Shown here in pieces: positions 37,276 to 51,003 of a stretch of 64,000 nucleotides of DNA (position 1 is its first letter; each line of letters starts with the position of its first letter). This stretch comes from Patagioenas fasciata (lineage: Eukaryota; Chordata; Aves; Columbiformes; Columbidae), in assembly GCF_037038585.1 (NCBI RefSeq), contig NC_092524.1, positions 44,087,001 to 44,151,000 of the forward strand, given 5' to 3'. The translations under genes and the position numbers were made by a program. The notes beneath the pieces were generated by a model that was not told the DNA's origin, made no database searches, and saw only the letters and a list, made by a program, of their open reading frames with translations.

Positions 37276-40200
37276 TTGTATTTCCTATTTGGGTTGCTGA
37301 CTCACCAGGGAAATGGAGCTTCTCCCCTGACATACTTGTACAGCACTGAACTCAATAGAACTACGTTCTTAATTGGAGTGTTCAAATATGGATATAATAC
37401 AAATAATAATAATAATTAGGCATTAAATCATCATCAGTATTTACATAACATTGCCAATGTTTAATGTGACCATTTTATCCAAATATTTTGTAGGAGTTTT
37501 CCTGTCCACTCTTATCACAGTAGTACTATACGTCTTCATAAGAGAGAAAAAATATTTAGGTTTCTTTGGGTTTGAAACTTTCTCTCTTAACTAGAACATA
37601 ATATTCTACCCTGCAGCTAACACAGTTTTCCCAACCACATAGAAAGGCTTTTATTGTTTGAAGGATGTTGCAAACTAGACTATAACTACCCTGCCTCTCA
37701 TGATGGTCACTGTCCTTACGAAAGCTCCTAAAGTAACCTACAGTATAGATTCCCCCAAAGAATTATCTTGTAGATGCTGGAATGCACAGATTTATTTAAT
37801 TGCTTTGGTATAGTTTAACCAGCTGATTCTGTATAGCATTAAATTTATTATAACAAGCTGAATACGGTGTTATCCCAAAAGCTTAGTTACCCCATACTGC
37901 TGCAAACATTGGTGAAAACAGTGCATGAAAGTGCCAAATCACAGGCTGGTGGTCAAACCTGAAAATTATTCAAGTATATGACATCCCCCTAGCACTTGAA
38001 AGAAAAAAACTTACTTAAAAAATGAGAAGAAATAATGTCAGTACTGTAAATTACAAAGTGTCCTGAAATGGCAAAGATGTACATGGCAGACTATCAGGGC
38101 AAAAGCAGTTTTGATTATATTGGTTTAACACTGATGGCAGTGTTACCACTCTATAGCTTAGCCTGAGTTCTACATTACCACTGGATAGCAAAACAGATTC
38201 TGTTACTGCCAACATGACACAGAAGAAATATTGTCTTGGGCAGAAAAACAGCAGGTTTAATTACTGCAATTTGAGATTGAACCCGACAACTGCCTCGGTG
38301 CCCAGCCACAGGGAGGCACAGTGCTCTTTGTCCTCTCTCTGCAGCAAACCTATGGCTGGTCTGTAGGTAGTTCCCAACACGTTGGCACAGGTTGAGTGGT
38401 CAAGGCCAATTTATCTGAAGGACTGGAACAAGGACTACTATTAAAAATACTGGTTGCAATGAGATTGCTGTGGTCTTTGAGCTGCCCTCTTCTGTTGGAC
38501 GTGTCATTCTTAGCACTGCTGCCCACCAGAAAATGTTGTCCTTGTCAAAATGTTCTGAGGCATGGTTGGGTCTTTCATTTGGAGCTAACACAGGGTTTGT
38601 TAGCAAAGTCTAGATGGAAATGTATAAAAGACAAACATGCTTTTTAATTTGCATAATATCAAATCAGGGATTAATAAGATCACATCTGATGTTTGCTCTG
38701 TCATAGCTGTTATATGATGTTTGCATTTCCTATTTCAAGCAAACGCTTGAAATGGATATTTTCTTCAAATTTGGTTCACTCAGGGTAGTGGGGTCGTGCC
38801 TCCCCCTGGCAGACTCATGAATCAGCCTCCACACCTCCTATACACTTTTTCCTTCTCTGCAGGCTAAACCAATTTCCAGAATAAAACTCACTGTACATCT
38901 CTTGTAGTTTTAGCTACTGCATAGGGGTAACATTTGTGATGAAGAGGGCAGAAAGGGGATCTCTTTCCTATTCTTTCTCCCTTTCTTAGGTGAAAAGCAT
39001 GTTGAGAGGAAGTTCCATACTGCTAACAGCCAAGGCACAGTGTCACAAAGAATCTGGAAACATTGTAGTCACTAAAATATTGTCTGTCTCTCATTTTTCT
39101 GATGCTTGCCAACAAGGCTTTGGCAAACTTGGACAACAGATTTTTCTCCTTTGCAAACCTAGGATTCCATTCTTTTTAAAGTGTTGCACATGTTCTTGGA
39201 AATTTATACACTCCCCAAGTAAATAAAGCACCCTGTGCTACTAGGTTGTCCTGCTTTATCTCAGAATTTAAATTAAAAAAAAATTATTTTACTTCATTCT
39301 ATTAAGATAAGGGGTAAATAATATGGAATCTTCAACCATGGGAACAAGTACAAAAGACCACCATTTTACATTTTTTATTAAACAAGATCTTTTTTTTCAT
39401 TGCTTTAGCATCTCAGCTAGCTTCAAAGACTGGCCATTAGCTTCTCCATCCTACCCCAGAGTGGTTCTAGGCACTATTAGGGCTACGTGTTTCACTCTGC
39501 CAGGGCATCTTTTCACCTTCCCTGGGCTGTAATATCTGACTTCTGCAACTCATCATAGTAACTGGGCAACATCACCAGTTATTGTGGTAGATTGACCTTT
39601 TCTGTTCCTCAAGCTTTCTGAAAGAAAGCCGCTATTTGTTCTGCTTAATTTGTATGTCTTTCCTTGCCCGGCTGGCTTTTCTTTTTATAATTTCCTACCA
39701 GTGATAGTAAAACTTTCTAAATTGTGTGTCTTGAAATGCAAATATTTTTTCAGACTTACTCACTTTGGTATGGTCATCGTTAGAAGACAAAATATGATTC
39801 AAGGCACAGTGCCATAGAGAAAAGGTATTTGGGTATTGGGTATTTGGGCTAAGAAGCAACTATGTACTGTTACTTTAGTGAGGATAAATCAGAGATTTGT
39901 TCTACAAGGGAGTCGATTCCATATCCCACTTTGACAATGAACAGGTCTGTGGCATTGAAGGGGAAGGTTTCTAGCAAGCTTATCTTTGGCAATCACTGCC
40001 ATTTGGCATGCTGGTTCTCTTAATTTTAACTGGAGAGAAAATTCAGTCAAGCTCCTTTGTGAAAGCAAACAATGAAATAAGAAATATCTGTGCCCAAAGC
40101 AGAAAACAAAAATATTGTGGAAGTACTACATTTGAAATGCTAAGGTGGTAGGTTTATTTTGGAAGTGGGTTTGTTAATGCAGAGCAAGGGCATTGGGTGG

Positions 40201-41659
40201 AACACAGCTGTGGATGTTTGCTCTGGAAGCAGGAAGGCAAGAGCTGCAGCAGATGAGCCAGGATCACTCAGAGCAGCATTGGCCCTGTGAAGAAGCCAAG
40301 ACTAAACTTCTTGTGAGCAGATTGGTGTTGGAAAAAGCAAGTTTGGAAGAGTGCCCAGATTAACTGTTTCTTGTCTGTTCCGATTGTGCTTGGGGAAGGA
40401 AAATGATAGGTACATTCTCTGTGTATAAGAAGAGTTGTAGCACAGAAATATCTGACTTGAATCACAAGTTTCACCACCTAATGGAAACAATTCACAAATC
40501 CCAAACATTGGCTTATTATGACTAGAAAGAGAAACAATAAAATAAATAGAGGTAGATAGATATGGCTTTTCCATTGGAACAGTTTACTGCAGGAAAACAT
40601 CATTTCTACAACATGAATGATTTTAATTAGAAATCCTTTCTTTGTGAATGTTTTTAACTAAATGTTTTAACTAGAGTTGGTTTGACCCTAGCTACAATGT
40701 TCTGTTTCATGTTGGTTCAAGAAAAAAATAAAGCTAAATTCTCATGGCAGTGAACTGCCTTTAGAAGTAAATGTCCAGGTCCCCACTAGTCTATTGCATC
40801 AACCTGCTGGAGGACTACATCTCTTCTCAGTTCACCTCCCTGTGAGTTGCATGACTTTGGGCACACCCATTCCTTCTGCTCTCTCCTTGCACTCCATGAG
40901 AAAAAATCTTTGCAAAGTATCTCTCCCAGAGAACAATGTGTTCAAAGCAATTTAGGTTGAGCTGATGCACCAGGAAGTGCTTTTTAGGCATTTGCAATGG
41001 ATTTTCAAGACAGTGGAAATTTTTTCCTTCAATTAGAAATTTCAAAATTGTTGGCATTTCAAACCAGATATTTTTTAGAGTTTCAACTTCGGAGAACTTT
41101 CAACATGCTTTGCTGTCATTTTGGACAAAATCTGCTTCTTCCTTCAGGATGAGCGTATCAGGTTGCAATCAAAGTACTTAAATCCCAATGTTTCCCATCC
41201 CTGGTCTTTCTGATGCATCTTGTATATTCTTGGGTGCTTTGTCTGTAAAACCTTCAGGAAAGGAAGCATAATTTTTCTTTAGCACCTTCTGAAGCACTGT
41301 TAAAACTCAGACAACAACAGCAGGAGTAGGAATGGTGCCATTATTCATCTCTCTGGTACCTTCTCCCCCTTTTCCTCAGACATTTTGTGTCATTTGACTT
41401 TAACCATGCTGGACAGACAGATCTGCAAGTTTAAAGCTGATGTACAAGGTTGAAAAGGGTTGTTCAGCAGTGTTGTTCAACATTAACAAAACCTGAATAC
41501 TGGGGAAGTGGAGGACTTTTCTTCTTCACACATAGACACTGACACTCATTCTGGATGGCAGGAACAGTTGCCTATGGTACCTATTAACAACAGGGTTTCA
41601 AGTCCTGACGGAAGTACCTAAAACTGAATTAATAGCTGAGTTGTCTTACCTGCTGTTGG
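37276..41659. other. Unique non-coding DNA, no gene seen
   Basis: No exon or recognised transposon. There is an AAT triplet run near 37398-37417 and a short imperfect tandem repeat (GGTATTTGGGTATTGGGTAT) near 39826-39846. Open frames are all short, without signals. Confidence 0.55.
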
Positions 41660-41760
41660 TTCAGGATATCATTTAGATGCCCCTCAGAATGAGGATGGAA
41701 ATGCTGAGCTCCCATCTCCCAGGACAGTGACCTAACCACTGAGAAACGTGGGGCTCTCCT
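41660..41760 (-). mobile_element. tRNA-headed SINE relic (possible)
   Basis: On the minus strand, CAGTGGTTAGGTCACTGTCC followed by TGGGAGATGGGAGCTCAG (complement of about 41705-41741) resembles the tRNA-like head of MIR-type SINEs, including the GTGGTTAG A-box region. The B-box and core are not clearly preserved. It ends near a good minus-strand donor-like site (CAGCAG|GTAAGA at about 41650). It could also be chance. Confidence 0.4.
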
Positions 41761-44700
41761 TTTCCCGTTGTTGGGAGTTGCTCCATTGTGCTGAAATAAT
41801 CTGAGGAGTCACAGCATCCGAAAAAGCAATAGCCAGAAGCTTGGCAGGCAAACAGTGTGGGAAGCAGGGAAGTGGCCAGTTCTTACCAGTATCAGTTTAG
41901 TGTAAATTGCTACCATGCAAAATTGTCTATGCTGGATTTTTGACCTCTAGCCAGTTTGTCTATTTAGATGAGACTGCTGTTTGTTTAAGCTAAAATAACA
42001 CTGCAACGGCATAAGGAAAACCACAGCTCTGGGAATCCCTCTTTTCACCAATCCTGTGCACAGTTGTCTTTTGTATTAGTCCTTACTAGGTCATTAAAAT
42101 TGTTCAAGGAGACATTTTGTTTTGTGGAGGGGGAGTAACTACCACGCTAAAAGAATAAATAAATGAGATCAAATCTGGTGAAGATTTTGGCAGAGAAAAA
42201 TTGGTAAAAAGCTGAAATACTCCAGTATATTTTGAAAAAGATTGTGTCTTACCATTTTGAAATGGCTTTTGGATTTTGAAATGGGCACATTTCTAGAAAT
42301 TCATTAAAAGGCATTGAGTAGCCAAAAAACCCCAATTATTATTTCATATGTGACATCTTTGGATATCTTATTTTATAATTTCTTCGCACTTTGTCAAGAA
42401 TATGTAACATGTATTGAAACTTACCTCTTCTTCAGATCCAGAACAGCAATCCCTGTTCCCACAAAATCTTACCTGCCCAAATCAATCTTAAACACATCTT
42501 GCCTTTTTTGTGGGAATTGCAACCAGGCAGAGTATTTTCATTGAACATTACATTTTCTGAAAACAGAAGATCAGGCATAGGAATCCAAACTTTCTATAAA
42601 ATGTGGTCAATTTTAGTAATGACTTTGGATAAAAGAAGCTGGGACAGAAGTTCAAATTCTTTAGTATTTTCAAAAGTAAATAATTCTATGTCCCATTTTG
42701 AAACTGATTTCAGAGTAAAGATGCTGAACCTGGAAGCATTTTTTTTTTTTTTAATAGGCTAGAAAAGGCGAGATTTAAAAAAACCCCACCAAGATGGAAC
42801 TATTCCCCCCACCTCCAGCCATTGAACTGGTAAAGTAGAATTAATTTTGGTGGTCCGACTCTGTTCCCCCGTCTTTAAAAGTTGCAGGCAGCCTTAGCAG
42901 GCATTTCTTACCAGCTGAAATGGTGAGTCTAACAAATTTAGATGTATAATATTCTTTCTGACATTCATCCCTCTAAACTCAATAGCAAAGCTGTATCTTC
43001 ATGGTGCTCAGCCTCCGTCTTCTTCACCGGGCTTCCAGGAGCTCAGCTGGCACAGGTGGGGTCTCATTTTCCCCACTGCCCAGTTGGGCATTGCTGTGCC
43101 CAGATCACTGAGCACAGAGAAACCACCCCAGGACTGGGCCAGGCTTCCCCTTCCTTACCCTGGCATCTGCCTTCTGCCATGAGCTGTGACCCTCTAAATT
43201 CCCCCAGCCAATGGCTTTAGTTAAGCGTTTAGTTAAGTCTTTCCTCCAGCTCCTTTCTCTAGAATGAAGCTGAAGCTGTTTCTGACGCTGTTTCTTTAAA
43301 TGTTTCCAGTTATTACAGAGACATCTCCAGAATGATCTTGGTGATGTAGTGTAAGCACTTGCTCTGCAGAGGCACGCAGAGCTAAATTAGATCTTTTGTG
43401 TCATTCAGGTTAAAGATTTTGTTGTTTTGATGGGTTTAATATTCTCAACAGCTGATGAAAAAGCTTTAAGCAATTAAAAATTAAAACCTCTTGTATGCCT
43501 GGTAATATTAAGTTCTTATTTCAGATTGAGGTGAAAAGAACTTTGTGATGAAGTTCAGTTTTTATGTTCTTTGCTGTAAAGTGGTCTTTGCTAATGGTGA
43601 TACTTTCTACTAATGACACTGACAGTCACTCCTTATGGTCTGGAGTGATTTGTTTGTTCTAGAAGGAACTAGAGATTACAAATATTTTTTCTTGATGGTT
43701 AACCCAAGAAATTTGACCTGAGAAAAGTCCATTTACAAGTAAGAGGCAGAACAGCTATATCTGTTGCATCAGAGGAGATCCCAGAGGTGGTCATTTGGGA
43801 ACGATTATAAACAGCAGTAGAACTGTGACAATTTGGAGGAATGCTTGCACAAAAAGAGGCAGATTCCATTCAGAAAAGTGTTAATGGGAGCATCTGGTCA
43901 TGGATGCTAGAGGTGGTTACTCCTGTTGAGTGTTGAGTGTCCTGTTTTGGATGTGGTTGTTTCAGAATAAAACAGCTAACTGGAGAGGTCACAGGAATGA
44001 TACAGAAGTCATTTTTGCTAAACCATGTGGAAAGCATTATGTGTCTGGATCAGTTTATGCTAAAAAAAAAGGGGAAAACAAAAGGGAACAAGATACAGTT
44101 CTTGGAGTATGTCAAAGATGATTATGAAGAGGATGACAATCAGCTATTCTTTATGTCTGCTACAGGGAGGACAAGGAGTTTTCTTCAAATGGGTCAGCCT
44201 CTGCATAAATCCAGAAGGCTGAAGCACACCCAGAACAGTAATTGCAATTGATTTACCTGCTTTTTCAGCTTCTGTGTATTGCTTTAATCATGTTACTTGA
44301 TGGTCTTACTGTTTAATCTTCCTTACTTTCGTAACAACCAGGTTTTATCAATGATTTCATTAATAATTTGTATTTTTATTAATAATACGAATATTTGTCC
44401 TTGCCTAAGACACGTTGGAAAGTTTTCTTAGACTCACCCAGATACCTGACAACTGTGCCAACATTCTCATTTTAGGGTGACTCTCACGTCACTGCTAAAA
44501 ATGGTCACTACCACTGCATGGTAGGTAGTGGTTTGTACCATCTAAACCAGAGCATGGTGGCACTATCGTTCCTTCTCCTGGGACTCAGGTGGGCAGAGGA
44601 GGGTTCTCAACATCCTGCTGTGCAGAGCAAGGGTGTTCAAGATGTACAGAGAAACCGTGGCATTCAGCAAGGTTTTTGGTTACACAGGGAACCCCCAAAT

Positions 44701-47700
44701 GAGTTAGATGCTCTCAGTATCAGCTGCTGAACAATGTTAATTTTTATTTGCAATTTTGGAGTTTAACGCCTGTAGTTTGCCTGAGTTTTGTATTAGGGTC
44801 TGGGTTCTGTCATAAGCCTGGTACTAAATGAGGAATTTGTTAATAGAAAATCTGTCATAGAAACAGAAATTGAGCTTTTTGGGACGCCTGTCTGATGAGG
44901 TTAGAAACATTTAACCCAAGCATAAGATTTTATGCACCTTTGTATTTTGTATAGAGGATCATTCATATTTAACCTTTCACAGAGTAATATTCCACATGAT
45001 AATTCCATGCATTATGCCTATCTTAATTAAAATGTAAAAAAAAAAGGAACATTGTATTGACAAAATGAATATGAGAAAATTGAATTAAAACTGATACTCT
45101 AGCTGATCTGTTTTTTTCAGATCATGAGTTCAATGTGACCAGGCTGAACATAGGCTGTACAAATAATACTGAACATTAAAAAACTCTGTTAAAAAGGCTA
45201 GTATTTTTACAAGAGCCATTGAAAAAGTGACATACGGTGTAAACCCCCTGGAACAAAATAACTCCATTCATGTCAACGAAAATCTTGTCATTCACTTCAC
45301 TGAAGCCAAGTTTTATCTGGCATTTCACCTCACATTATCTTATAATATGAAAATAAATTTCTGCTACCTATATAACTGGAGAATTAGAGTACAAGATAAT
45401 CTCCTCTGTGAAATGGCAGGCTTTTGTTCAAAATGTCTACATTTGTTGGTTTTTATCTGCCTTATCATCTCTTTTCCTCTCTGATGAATGCAAACTGTTC
45501 GGGTAATTTGCTTTGACCAGATCTGTGTCTGTGAGATCTTAAGTGGAAAAACTATTTGCATACTTAAGAATCCTGAGAACAGAGAGTGGCATTATAGTTT
45601 GGGATTTGGTTGGGGGTTTTTATCCCCTTGTGCTGGGCCAAGAGAGACACTTTACATTTATATGTAGCAATTACCATTCCTAATTTTTGTAATTAAACTG
45701 TCTTGTGAAAAATTTAACATATAAAATGGAGGCTGCCAGGCTAAGCTTCCTTGCTGTTTGCTTTATTCATTTTTAACATACCAGCCCATAAAAGTTTGAA
45801 TATTTGTGTCTCTCTTCTTTCCTCCTCTGACTTTTGTTCAATGTTGTTTTGGAGTGTATCTTCTTTCAAAATACATGGTCTTTATAGAAATGGTAGTTCA
45901 CTGGAACAGATATGCAGAAATGCTAAGGGGTTGCTTCCATTAGTTTTTCTAAATCAGTAATAGAAATTGTCACACACACACACAACGGTAACAGAATGGA
46001 AATTGCACCTGCAAGCTTGTGTGATTTTTTGATTGAAAATGTCAGTGCCACTAAAGAAAACTGTGAAGCAAGTTATTGACAAAAAATAAATCTACACAAA
46101 AATAAGTGACCTAAAGAACTTGCTGAACTGGCCAGAACTGTGAGTGTGTTTGACGAAATGCACAAATCTACTTGCAGGCAGAATCTTCATTCCGATGGCA
46201 AGAGCGATGTGCTGGATAAAGCCCGCCACTGTGGTTGCACCAACACAGAGAAGTCCATGGAAAATGAGCACCCTCCTTCACCTATGAAAATTGTTATTGA
46301 AACAAAAAAATCCAAACAAGAATGTGCTATTTGTAGGGGTTTTTTCTTTGCTTTGCTTTGTTTTGTTTTCGCGGTAGTGTTTTTTTCTGTTGTTGGTTTG
46401 GTTTGTTTTTTGCATTTGTATTTAATGATACAAGTGAATTCAGTGGCTGAAAGAGCAGCAGTGTTGATTGGAAATATTATCTCTGCAAAACCTGCACAGC
46501 AAAGACTAATAAACTCAAACTGGAAGTGGCAGGATGTTTTTGGTGATCATACTCACGCACACTTCATTATGCTTTTGACTCTGGTAGTCGGCAAAATGTA
46601 AAACCTATGACTAAAAATACAGATTTTGCATATAAAAAAAAATTTATGGCTGTTGCCGAGAAGAACTGAAACAGGTGCATTAGCTTCCACTAACAGGTTC
46701 TCACTTTTTCACAGAGCAGCAGTGGTGTTTAAAGAGTATGGGAATAAAAATCACATTTCTTTGTCTCCTGTGGTTGGGTTTCAGAGTGTTTACAAACAAA
46801 GATATTTAAAATAATGTTTTGAACATGTGCCACTACTCTTACTCAGGAGCGAGACACTGTAGTTCTACGAATTCCACTTCAGGATGTTTCAATACAATTG
46901 CCAAATTATTACATTTTAGACTATAATTACATTTAGTTAGAAACCCACATGAGATTTCCGTGGTATATATGAACATTTTATAATTAATTTCCATTATCCA
47001 TTATGTAGCATGTATACTCCTTATGCGAAATTGTGATGTTTATAGTTTTACGGATGTTAATTTCACAGTCCTTTGATTTTGTGAATTTCAATAAAAGTGC
47101 TGTATTCTGCAGGAATTTTCAGAAGCATTAATTTTTTCATGTTGCTCAGACTCACAGGAAAGAATTTGCTTACTCGTACTGTAAAATAGGACTGGCTGTA
47201 ACAGTAGAGAAAACAAGATCCTGTGTCCAGATGCTTTATAATTTGTATCTGTTTTTTAAACTATTGAAAAAGCACAGTCTGTGGGCAAAGAAAATTCATT
47301 ACTTAAAATCTGCACTTCAAGAGAATTTAAAGTTGTACAAATGGATTTCAAGTTTTATAAGAAAATTGATTGGAGATTGTACATTGTGAATACATTAGGT
47401 TTATAAAGACAAAACATGCATGAAGTGCAATTACTGCTAGTGTTGCTATATTAGTATGAATGTTAATAGCATGTTTGTTTTTGAAACGGGTTATGCATTC
47501 TGGTAAATGTCTGCTTGAATCTAGTCATCTGTGTATCACTTGTCTAAGTACTCTCATTTAAGATGCCATATCCCTTCTTGTAGCAATAAAGGGGTAAAGC
47601 AACATTAATATTAAATAATTAGAAAAACAAAAGAGGAATGATTAAACATATTTACATAATTGAAATAACACTGAGTCGCAGTGGGAAATCGGGACAATGT

Positions 47701-48190
47701 TGTCTCCTTTCAAAGTAATTCATAATTCAGATTTTTAATTATGGCATATTCATTCATTTAAAGATGATTCTAGATGAGAGGGCCACTAATGAAATACAAT
47801 CATTAGCATCTAAACAAAGTAATTTAGAAAGTCTCGTTTCGGGGAAAAGATTTCTAGAACATCATCAATCACACAAGATATGCGAAAACAAGCAATTAAA
47901 CCACACACAAGAACTACAACAACCTTATATATTAGTAATGTACACATGAAAACATAACTGATTACAATGATTAGAGTAGGGTAGTGTGGTTAATTTGTAT
48001 GTTATGTAGCAATTTCATGGAAGAATGTACCAGGACAGACACATCACACAACAAATGAATGCCATGTCATTGATATGTATTTTAAAAATATTAATGTCAT
48101 TGCAGTCAGTGCCAAGTTATCAATAAAAAAATCCAGTGATGAGAATCTGGAACCCTTTCTTCAGGGCAGGATAACTCCCCTAGTATGAAC
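41761..48190. other. Unique non-coding DNA, no gene seen
   Basis: No recognised repeat or RNA gene. A minus-strand exon-like interval is at 42473-42556. The longest open frame of the whole window (46140-46601, +) starts at GTG, with the first ATG at 46158. It owes its hydrophobic middle to a T-rich low-complexity run near 46338-46420, and no domain is recognised, so it is not called a gene. A short (CA)n run lies near 45972-45984. Confidence 0.5.
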
Positions 48191-48295
48191 TCTGGGCTAT
48201 GTTTTTGTTGTTGTTTTTTTGTGAGTTTTTATTGTTTGTTTGGTTGGTTGTTTTGGTTTGGTTTGATTTGGTTTGTTTGTGTTTTAAAAAAAATG
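48191..48295. repeat. G/T-rich simple sequence
   Basis: Low-complexity GTTT/GGTTT sequence. It accounts for the local hydrophobic open frame on the + strand. Confidence 0.8.
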
Positions 48296-48299
48296 TATT

Positions 48300-49240
48300 G
48301 TATTTGATTTTTTTAAATTGCCAAAATACAGACTTAGGAAGATATTTCATGAAAGAAGCAGGTGCAGCATCAGTTTCTCATTAACTACTCAAATCCTGCT
48401 TTGGGCTTATAGTAACAAAGTGCTCATAGATCTAAATGGGTCAGTGATTTACAGGGTCGTTCCATATACACAATTACAATTCATTAAACATGCAGTAGCA
48501 TTAAATGAATGGAGTAATTCTGCACGACGTCTAATGTCTGTGTGCAGTGTCCTGCTAAAAGGACACAAAAAGGCTGGTTTAAAACACCTTCTTCTTTGGG
48601 TTAAATGATAATCTTGTTGGAAACCGGTATCGTTTCCTCCTCTCGTGTAAAAAAAAGGCAGAAACAGGGGTGTCTGCGCATGGGGAGCATCCTGCCGCCG
48701 CCAGGCAGGAACGCTGGTGTAGCCGTGCTGCCTTTGATAACCGCCGGGCTTAGAAGACAAAATATGTTCTATTGGGTACTCAAAGGATAAAAATACTGGT
48801 TAATTTTCAACAGTGCTCCTTCATTTGACTTTACAATTTATAGCAGTGAACATTAATGCAAGAATAGCTTGGTCGAGGAGGAGTTTAAAATTAGAGCACC
48901 TCTTCTCATTAGCCCCAGCAGCCTGACCCAGGGTGAACTGAGAAGTAATTTGCCGCCAGATCCTCATTTTGCTTCTGTTATCACTCCTTGTAAATGAAGC
49001 ACAGCAATTTATTGTAGCACCTCAAGGAGTCAAGAACATAATGTGTAAAACACATACAAAAAAATCTTTCTTCACATTCATTAACACCCAGCACATAGAG
49101 GCTGTTCACTTTTCACTCTAATGAAGGAGGGGGATCTTAAATCTAAAGCTTTCCAGCCTGTGAAGAAGGCCTCTTCAGGTCATTAGACAGAAGCTGAGCT
49201 GGACTGAAGAAAGGTCATTGACAAAAAAGGGAGAATGGCA
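48300..49240. promoter_or_regulatory. Enhancer-like non-coding block with CpG patch
   Basis: About 0.9 kb of mostly repeat-free sequence. It has many TAAT/ATTA cores and two subblocks (48360-48600 and 48850-49230) flanking a CpG-dense patch at 48624-48747 with about ten CpGs. In this AT-rich setting, retained CpGs and repeat-free complex sequence suggest constraint or recent hypomethylation. That it is a conserved element is inference. Confidence 0.3.
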
Positions 49241-51003
49241 ATATGATGAAAAATAGAAAATGGATAAAAGAAGAGACTTTAGAAAGCTTAGAGAATAGAA
49301 GGTACATTTTTGGCATGAGTGATCAACCTTTCTTGTCTCTATGTTCATTTTCTGTTGTTGTTGAAGAAAAGAATATCTGGCCTTTTATTTAGCTGGGAAT
49401 TGCTCTCGTGTTTGGTCAATTCTAATTTCATCACCCTTGATCTGACCGTGCAGGAAGTATTAATAGGCTTATTTTTAAGGGAGCTTTGTCTGCTAGCTAT
49501 AAATCCAGCTCTTCATTTTGCACTTTTTTTATTAAAAACATGCAGTCCACTAGATTGTAATGTATTCTGATTATATAACTGACTATTTACCCCTTGGGAC
49601 ATCTTTTGTCTCACTAGTACTGATTAACACTTTGGGTTTACAGCTGTATATTAACACCACATTCAGGAATATTAGGAAGCTCCTGTATGCAAATTAATTT
49701 ATATTGGTAATAGAAATAGAGGAACTTAAAGAGGAGTTACGAGCATTCCCTGAACATGTGCTGAATGCAGAATGTAATGTTTAATACTTACAGGTGGAGG
49801 GTACCTACACTGAGAGGCATAGAAACTCATAGAAAATACCCTTTTACTTTGTTCGTCCAATCTCCAATAGCAAAAGGGTTGAATCCCGCAGTTCTTTCGC
49901 GATCACCATTAAGTAATATTTTTTCCCCAGAGATGCATATAACTTGCACTGATATAGCCAGTTACAGACATGTACTTATTGCAAGGATAAAGATACAACA
50001 AAGTTTTCTCTTTTTTGTGTTGCCATTTTTATTGTTAAGGACAAGCAAATGGTCTTTTTCTTGTGATATATTTTCTTATGTTTGCCTACATCATACTGCT
50101 GGATCTTCCCATTGTACAAGCTAATCTCATAAATTGGAGTGTATATATTTTACAGTAAATGCTTTCCCATTTAGTTAACAGCATGAGACCATTATCTTGT
50201 GACAAAACTCTGTTCCAGTGAAGTCTCTTCATTAAATAAGTAATCATCCTTTACATACAATGGGAACCAGAATTAGTAGTATATAAATATGCCATACTGA
50301 AAAACCATCATTTGGCAACAACATGACCTACATAAAATTATTCTCTTAATCCTTTAGGAAACTGCTATCCATTTATACCCTTGGATAGTCTTAGACCAAA
50401 AAACCCAATACAAATGAGCTGTTAAAGTATTCAGCGTACCAAAGAGAAGGTAGAGATTATTTTGGAACTCCACAAGGGTTTGGTTTTACTTCTCTCAAAG
50501 AAGCACCCTCCTGAATTATGCATGTAAATAATGCTGCAAAGTGCTTTATTCACTGCTGAGTTGGAACAGCAGGGTGCCCAAAACTAATTCTTCACTGTAC
50601 CCCCGGTTCTGTCAGTTCGGTTGTTCAGCTGCTGTCTTGGTATTAGGTTGCAGTATTTTTTTTAAACCCAGACAGTTTATCAGAGCCCCTGCATTACCAG
50701 CACTGAAAACCAGATTTAGGTGAAGAAGACTCTAAACTCCCAAATTCTGTCCGTTAGCAGTTAGAAAGTTTTGTCTGTTTGTTAAAGCTGCTGGTTTCAC
50801 CTTACTATTGATTACCAAGCAGCACTGAACTGAAAGGAGCAGACATGGGGTCTCTGAAAAGCTTTGCATGTTGAGCAGATTTACACAGTATGGGACAGCT
50901 CACACTGCTTATTGCCCCTGGTCCACAAGCCTTTCAGCACAGCTCTCCATTGGCAGAGGCGTCCTGACACCAGTTCAGCCAAGGCTTTCAACAAAGTTAT
51001 GTC
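49241..51003. other. Unique non-coding DNA, no gene seen
   Basis: No exon or repeat is recognised. The part 49370-49700 is repeat-poor and could belong to the neighbouring enhancer-like block. Confidence 0.5.

Noticed and set aside
38800..38820. Second CTCF-like site (TGCCTCCCCCTGGC)
   Set aside because: At least three core mismatches to the CTCF consensus.
46140..46601. 153-codon open frame on the + strand with a hydrophobic centre
   Set aside because: It begins at GTG, its hydrophobic part is a translation of a T-rich low-complexity run, no domain is recognisable, and about one such frame is expected by chance in 128 kb of six-frame AT-rich sequence.
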